From Chrysomallon squamiferum (Eukaryota > Mollusca > Gastropoda > Neomphalida > Peltospiridae), in the NCBI GenBank assembly GCA_012295275.1, contig CM022671.1:237501-287500 (forward strand): a stretch of 50,000 bases of DNA, written 5' to 3'. Under the pieces are notes generated by a model. It was given only the letters and a program-made list of their open reading frames with translations, was not told the DNA's origin and ran no database searches. Below are positions 41,555-50,000 of the stretch, in pieces. Made by a program: the position numbers and the translations under genes. Each line of letters starts with the position of its first letter. The stretch's first letter is position 1.

Positions 41555-41747
41555 TATGGAAATGTGTTCGTGAAAACAGAAAACAACTACAATATATACC
41601 CATCTACATCCTGTTTTGAATCCGGTTTCTGACAAACACAAAGGGAGTTGACTTGTTTTTCACTGCGGTGAGAATAAATTAATGTGTTTTATTGTTTTCC
41701 GTGTAAAGGTGAAATCATACACATCGATTATTTGTGATGCGGTTTTC

Positions 41748-41750
<3 letters not shown>

Positions 41751-41778
<28 letters not shown>

Positions 41779-41803
41779 ATAATAATAACAACAACAATAA
41801 TGA
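41751..41803. repeat. (AAT)n microsatellite
   Basis: AAT/AAC tract following the S block, with ATT and TTTA repeats continuing to about 42010. No gene is supported between 41720 and 42120. Confidence 0.9.
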
Positions 41804-42130
41804 AGTCTACATCCTGATAAAAGTTAAAACAAAGACGTCCAGATTATTATTATCATCATTATCATCATTATTATTTTATTTCATTGTATTTTATTTATTT
41901 ACTTACTTACTTACGTACTTATGTATTGGTGTAATTCAATTTATTTATTTATTTATTTTGTAATTTACTTATTATTATCGTTATTTATTGATATTTTTAT
42001 TACTACTATTTATTTAGTTATTATGTCGTTCATATCATTTATTTCCAAGTGGAGATGTCACGAACATGCTGGTACATGTATGCCACAAGTAAACGCAGAA
42101 CTGTTTAGCCTTTGTTGTCTTTTTATACAC

Positions 42131-42225
42131 TTACACATTAGTAAGTTCTACATACCTGGTCCCTGGTGTAAATAACCTACAGTTACACATTAGTAAGTTC
42201 TACATACCTGGTCCCTGGTGTAAAT
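42131..42225 (-). repeat. 52-bp-spaced duplication of the exon 1 donor end
   Basis: The segment holding TTTACACCAGGGACCAG|GTATGT and the following intron bases occurs twice (about 42131-42173 and 42183-42225), giving two donor sites in tandem. Confidence 0.85.
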
Positions 42226-42321
42226 GACCAGATCACTCTGTGTTCGAGCTTCAGAAACATTGACCAACAATACAACCACAACCAGTGTCAGAACAAGAGC
42301 CACATCGAAAACACGGACCAT
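42208..42321 (-). CDS. Orphan family exon 1 with shortened linker
   Basis: A 114-bp open exon: ATG at 42319-42321, 38 codons, ending in CAG|GTATGT with the same phase as the functional exons. The signal peptide is diverged (MVRVFDVALVLTLVVVV...NVSEA) and joins directly, through RTQS, to DLVIYTRDQ. The whole linker of about 35 residues and the WPWN are absent. TATAAAA lies at 42393-42399. The next exon 2 downstream is the frameshifted one of A4, with two other exon 1 remnants in between, so no complete gene can be assembled here. It is partial, possibly a relic of a short-linker paralogue. Confidence 0.55.
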
Positions 42322-43039
42322 ACTGGAAGAGTTAAATGAACTGGTTCAGAATGTTCAGTTGTCTGTTCTGATTCAATCATGAAACACACAGATTTTATAT
42401 CGTTTAAAACCGGCAGATAAACACTGTAACATCCTGTTAAATGTCATTAAAATTAAATTTATATCTTTCTATCAGTGCAAATTTTAAATGTTTTGTTGTT
42501 TTCATTTATTATATTTTTGTCATTTGTTGTGATGAAATATCGTTTTCCGGTTCGGTAAATGACAGTCAAAAAAATTATTTTATAAAATCAAATTAGCGTA
42601 ATTGATATTAATTTTTAAAAGGGCAAATTCTTATTTTTGTATTTTTCATTTAAACACGGATTTTCCATGAAACAGACAACGAATCAAATAAGACAATAGT
42701 GTTAATTTCTGATTGACATACTTTATCAACCGAATTCTGGCAAGTGCATACTTGCGTCATAAATCAATTACATTATTAATTTATTTTCAGATGTTTGTAG
42801 TCTTTCAATATACTGCTGTATCAAAGTACGTGTAACAAATATGATGGCGAGTTTGTTTCACTGCGATTGTTTTTACACCTTTACTTTGTGCTTACGTAAA
42901 CAGAATACAACTACAATACATACCTGTCTACATCCTGTTTTGAATCCGGTTTCTGACAAATAGAAAGGGAGTTGATTTCTTTTTCAATGCGGTAAGAATA
43001 AATTAATGTGTTTTATTGTTTTCCGTGTAAAGGTTTGAG

Positions 43040-43110
43040 GAGTAATAATAATAATAATATTAATAATAATAATAATAATAATAATAATGATAATAAGAAT
43101 AACAATAATG
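43040..43110. repeat. (AAT)n microsatellite
   Basis: AAT with TAA/GAT variants, ending at the same 'tgacgatgatgtccgtgt' junction with truncated block Q as at 36210. Confidence 0.95.
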
Positions 43111-43127
43111 ACGATGATGTCCGTGTT

Positions 43128-43230
43128 CTCCAGCGTGACAAAACTCTTGTACAGATTTTCTATCAGGTCTGGTACCTTTCGTGATGTAAAGTCATAGTAC
43201 AGACAAGATGTAAAGACAATCAAACACATT
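43128..43230 (-). pseudogene. Block Q, copy 5 (truncated)
   Basis: The MCLIVFTSCLYYDFTSRK start and VPDLIENLYKSF remain. The frame then enters the AAT tract. Confidence 0.55.
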
Positions 43231-43499
43231 TACCTAAAAGTCTTATTTTTACTAGTATCTGGTCCTAATTTTTTTGAACTTGTAATATTTTAACTTGAAC
43301 ATCCCAACTAATTTTGCAATTGTAAATTTCCGCTTTCTTCTGAATCATACTGTAAAATAGAAGTTACCAAACCATCAAATATATAAAATTAATATTGATA
43401 TAGATAGATAATTAGATAGATACATACATCTATACATAAATACATACCTATGTACGTACGTACATACATACATACACACGTACATACATACAAAGATAC

Positions 43500-43539
43500 C
43501 AGTTTTAGGACAAAGAAGATTTACGAAAATATGAGCCAT
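43500..43539 (-). pseudogene. MAHIF-type exon 1 fragment
   Basis: From ATG at 43537-43539 about thirteen codons (MAHIFVNLLCPKT) resemble the MARIF exon at 41554. The reading frame then runs into CATA microsatellite. Confidence 0.5.
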
Positions 43540-43677
43540 GTTGAAAATGTGTTCCCGAAAGCAGAAGACAGCTAAAATGTATAGAAAGGGAGTTGATTTG
43601 TTTTTCACTGCGGTGAGAATAAATTAGTTTAATGTGTTTGATTGTAAAGGTGAAATCACACATAACGATTATTTATG

Positions 43678-45145
43678 CAACAACGAGAACAACAACAACA
43701 ACAACAAAAAAATAATAACAGTAACAATAACAATAATTAGCAGATTAAAAATATACTTTTCCTACTGCTACACGTTAATAATTTCTACAAGCCTCACATA
43801 AATAATCAGGTCATTCCTAGCCCACCATCTTCTCCTGCACTAAAAGTTCGACGCCGGCTTTTACTAGAACTTCAGAAACATTAACGAAAAAGAGAACCAG
43901 AACCATTCTCAGAACAAGAGGCAGTTGAAAACACGGACCGTACTACAAGAGTATTAACAAAAAATTAACCTTTTCTGTGAGTTCAGTTCTCGATTCTCAT
44001 TTAATGATAAAAATTCCCAGATTTTATATATTTCTAAACAAATTAAAATTTTGTTAAATGTCATTAAAAAGAAACTTAGTTTTTTTTCCAGGTACAATCC
44101 AAAATATAAGTATTTTATTCTTTTCATTTATTATTATTATTGTCAATAATTACGAATAAAGTGTTTCAGAATATCATTGATTACCGTCAAAAATCCCATT
44201 TGATATTACTTTTTAAAACTGATTAAATATTTATTTAATTTATGTATTTATGTATTTTTCTTAAATTAAATACAGCCAATAAGACTACGAATAAGACTAC
44301 ATATTTATTAATTCAGATTGACTGACATTTTTTTTTTTTTTTTTTGAAGGATCATCCAGTTTCACGCATTCACACACGTGTCTTCCTACACGTGGGAAAG
44401 TAAACATCCGAATTCAGGCCATTGACCGAGGTTGGTCAGTTGTTTACAATATCCCACAAACACGTGTTCGTTTGAGGGGTTAGGAAGGGGTTTAGACTTA
44501 GTCGGTAAAAATCCAAGTGTACACTTTGGTTATTTGAATCACTTCTTTTGGTGAACTACCAGTATCTTCAGATTAATAAAACTCACTAGCAGAAAATTAT
44601 CCAGACTACATACATGCATAAGATCCTTCCTTTCAACAAAACCATAGGCCTGCGCCTAGAAGTTCAAGCTGGAGAGGTTCACGAAGATATAGAAATAATA
44701 ATAACAATAGGCCTAGTAAATGAATAAATTCACTTGTAAATCATTTCCTTAGTAAAATAAGATATATACCTAAGCATAAAACAAGCACTGGTTAATTACA
44801 ATATTCATAACTTGGCAAGGCTTAAGTGCGCATGCGCGAATGTCAGAAAGTTCGCAGGAGAAAAATCAATACCCATAAGAAAACTTACAGTGAGCCGTCT
44901 CAGAAAGTGCGTGGATTTCCCTTAACAATGTCTTCCTTTTTTTAAAACTGAGCAAAATTTTGTTTTCAAATACACGTGACTTTATAAGTTTTATAAGTGA
45001 ATCGTATCTTGCGTTGTAGCTAAGCTCAGTGATTTCACCCGCCACTCCCAGTCAACATATACAACACGTTTGTGTTCTCAAGTTTGTTTTGTAAAATCTC
45101 TTATTCAGGGCTTTTCATTCTGAACAAAATACTGTTTGAATTAAA
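43678..45145. repeat. Segmental duplicate of about 29560-31680
   Basis: Sequence order and content match the earlier segment: the CAACAA tract, the ACG-start exon 1 pseudogene, the 'catccagtttcacgcattca' stretch, the NRF-1-like arm and the final spacer. The later copy lacks internal pieces, including the left inverted-repeat arm and the TTTTA-rich stretch. Confidence 0.9.
43786..43941 (-). pseudogene. Exon 1 pseudogene (ACG start), second copy
   Basis: Near-identical to 29674-29823. The initiator is ACG (43939-43941), and a base is missing in the fifth to seventh codons, which shifts the frame. Both copies share the ACG, so the lesion predates the segmental duplication. Confidence 0.85.
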
Positions 45146-45179
45146 AAAAATAATTTTGGGGCTTTGAAACTAATTTTCT

Positions 45180-46092
45180 CGAAACAGTTTATCTAATTTT
45201 TTTTTCTTTCTCCTGAAAAATTGGAGAATATTATCCACCAGAATTTTTTTTGAAAAAAAAAATGTTATATTAGTTTCTTTTTTTTCCTCCTCTGACTTTT
45301 TTGTAAAAAAAAAAAAAAAAAAAAATAAATAAATAAATAAATAAAAAAAAAAAAAAACAACACATGACAGTTTTTATTCCAAAATAAATTTAGAGAATAT
45401 TATCCGGATAATTTTCTATGAAAAATTATAACGTTTTTGTAAAAATAAAAAAAAAATAAATAAAAAAATAAAAAAATAAGAAAAACAAAAAAACAACAAA
45501 TCACAGTTTTTATTCCAAAATAAATTTGGAGTACCGGCACCTAAAGATTATATAAAATACTAGTAGAATAGTTCTAGAAAGAGTCTTTAACAAAAGAGAG
45601 AACTGACAATAACTGGTTGATTATAAGAAAGCGAAATAATGTAAAATGAACATCGTCTTTGGATCAGTCCTCATCATTCGTTTCACTCGCTTAGTTTCCC
45701 ATTCCTGACATCCCGCCTGACCTGTTACAACATAACCAGTTATGTATTCCTTCGTTTTATCTCACACACGCACACTCACGCACAAATACACAACAATACT
45801 CATGCATGCACACATATATAGAGAGACAGACAGACAGATAGATAGATAGATAAATAGATAGATAGATAGACAGATAGATAGACAGACAGACAGACAGACA
45901 TAAAGATAGACTGAGAGATAGACAGAGAGACATACATATTCACATACGCAAAAAACCACCAAAATCCCCCAACAAAACAAACAAATAACAACAACAAAAA
46001 TAAATAACTGAATAAAATTAAAACAGAACTAGAACTCGACAAGCAACAATATTTCTTTTCATATATTTACCTTTTATTTATCTACATATCTA
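45180..46092. repeat. A/T homopolymer and GATA/CAGA-rich spacer
   Basis: Poly-A with AAAT units at about 45307-45358 and 45440-45490, GATA/CAGA repeats at about 45820-45930. The segment 45360-45420 ('gacagtttttattccaaaat', 'agaatattatccggata') is partly repeated at 45500-45530. No gene is seen. Confidence 0.8.
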
Positions 46093-48860
<2,768 letters not shown>

Positions 48861-48932
48861 ATTGGAAGAGTGAAATGAACTGGTAAAAAGATGTTCAATT
48901 GTCTGTTCTGATTTAATGATGAAACACACAGA

Positions 48933-48939
48933 TTTTATA
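48933..48939 (-). promoter_or_regulatory. TATA box of A5
   Basis: TATAAAA on the minus strand, 73 bp upstream of the A5 ATG, within the leader block shared with A1, A2 and A3. Confidence 0.6.
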
Positions 48940-49629
48940 TCTTTTAAAGCCAGCAGTTAAACAGTGTAACATCCTGTTAAATGTCATATGTATGTATGTA
49001 TGTATTAAAATTAAACTGACCTCTTTCTATCCGGGTGCATTGCAAATTATAAATGTTTTGTTGCTTTTATTTATTATATTTTTGTCATTTGTTATCAAGG
49101 AATATCGTTTTTCGGTTCGGTAAATTACAGTCAAAAAAATTATTTCATGAAAATCAATGATGCGTAATTGATATTAATTTTTAAAAGGTCAGATTCTTAT
49201 TTTTGTATTTTTGTATTTAAACATCGATTTTCCTTGAAACAGAAAACGAATGAAATAAGACAATAGTGTTAATTTCTGACTGACATACTTACCAACCGAA
49301 TTCCGGCAAGTGCATACTTGCGTCATAAAAAAATTACATTATTAATTTATTTTCAGATATTTACATCTTTCAATATACTGCTGAAACAAAGTACGTGTAA
49401 CAAATATGATAGCGAGTTTGTTTCACTGCGACTGTTTTTACACCTTTACTTTGTGCTTACGTAAACAGATACAATACATACCTATCTACATCCTGTTTTG
49501 AATCCGGTTTGTGACAAACAGAAAGGGAGTTGATTTCTTTTTCAATCCGGTGAGAATAAATTAATGGGTTTTATTGTTTTCCGTGTAAAGGTGAAGTCAC
49601 ACACCACGATGATTTGTGAAGCGGTTTGA

Positions 49630-49645
49630 GTAATAATAATAATAA

Positions 49646-49676
<31 letters not shown>

Positions 49677-49690
49677 AAGAAGAAGAACAA
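49630..49690. repeat. (AAT)n(AGA)n microsatellite
   Basis: AAT units followed by about 14 AGA units. It sits where AAT tracts stand in the two other truncated Q copies. Confidence 0.95.
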
Positions 49691-49719
49691 TGACGATGAT
49701 GTCCGTGTAATAATAACAA

Positions 49720-49818
49720 AAATCTTGTACAGAATTTAATAATAACAATATCAGGTCTGGTGACCTTTCTTGATGTAAAGTCTTAGTACAGACAAATGTA
49801 AAGACAATCAAACACATT
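49720..49818 (-). pseudogene. Block Q, copy 6 (truncated)
   Basis: The start of Q is recognisable, but it carries small indels and AATAATAAC insertions inside the VPDLIENLYKSF region. The frame is not conserved. Confidence 0.5.
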
Positions 49819-50000
49819 TACCTAAAAGTCTTATTATTACTAGCATTTGGTCCTAATTTTAAAAAAGTTGTATTATTTTAACTTGAACATCCCAACTAAT
49901 TTTGCAATTGTAAATTTCTCCTTTCTTCTCAATCATAGTATAAAATAGAAGTTACCAAACCATCAAATATATAAAATTAATATTGATATAGATAGATAAT

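Noticed and set aside
41682-42175. Plus-strand frames of 84-93 codons
   Set aside because: They are made of AAT and TTTA repeat translations joined to the antisense of the orphan exon 1 region.
48861-48929. Upstream ATG (MCFIIKSEQ...) as the start of A5
   Set aside because: It lies between the TATA box and the conserved MVRVF start, is not kept in all copies, and would bury the signal peptide behind a polar extension.

Overview
The window is AT-rich eukaryotic (animal) DNA. It has small exons with GT-AG introns, large gene-poor stretches, very abundant simple-sequence DNA (ATT/AAT, AAAT, GATA, CATA, GA, poly-A/T) and several transposon-like sequences. The one gene I recognise is a metazoan-type ESS2/DGCR14 orthologue. 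The other genes are a tandem family of small secreted proteins. The overall picture fits a marine or freshwater invertebrate, perhaps a lophotrochozoan such as a mollusc, but nothing read here proves the phylum.

Layout. 1-7.5 kb: gene-poor DNA with microsatellites, a 29-bp minisatellite (about 1951-2388) and a possible coding relic beside it (2462-2659). 7.53-12.37 kb, minus strand: a complete 8-coding-exon ESS2 gene (predicted 498 aa) with its 5' leader to about 12.6 kb. 12.6-13.8 kb: microsatellite-rich spacer. 13.8-50 kb: a degenerate tandem array of a repeat unit that carries, on the minus strand, a TATA-type promoter and a three-exon gene for a secreted protein of about 168 aa. The protein has a signal peptide, a variable linker and a Trp-rich domain with four cysteines.

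Five copies keep all three exon positions: A1 (14567-17397), A2 (24440-27632) and A5 (46093-48860) read open from end to end; A3 (32310-35541) has a frameshift in exon 1; A4 (38187-41291) has frameshifts in exons 1 and 2. At least six further fragments are a unit with a 2-3 kb internal deletion (junction near 21528), an open but orphan exon 1 with a shortened linker (42208-42321), two ACG-start exon-1 pseudogenes (29674-29823 and 43786-43941) and two remnants of a 'MARIF/MAHIF' exon-1 subfamily (41384-41554, 43500-43539). Spacers between genes carry repeated blocks: a retroposon-like 3' end, a plus-strand exon-like block (K), a 60-codon ORF block (M) and a minus-strand ORF block (Q). One array spacer holds a non-autonomous hAT element with a perfect 8-bp target duplication.

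The secreted family is the most interesting part. I do not recognise it. Copies share an almost invariant scaffold but differ at three short loops and in the post-signal linker, which is what a locally duplicating, possibly diversifying secreted effector family looks like. Function, expression and selection cannot be judged from the sequence alone.
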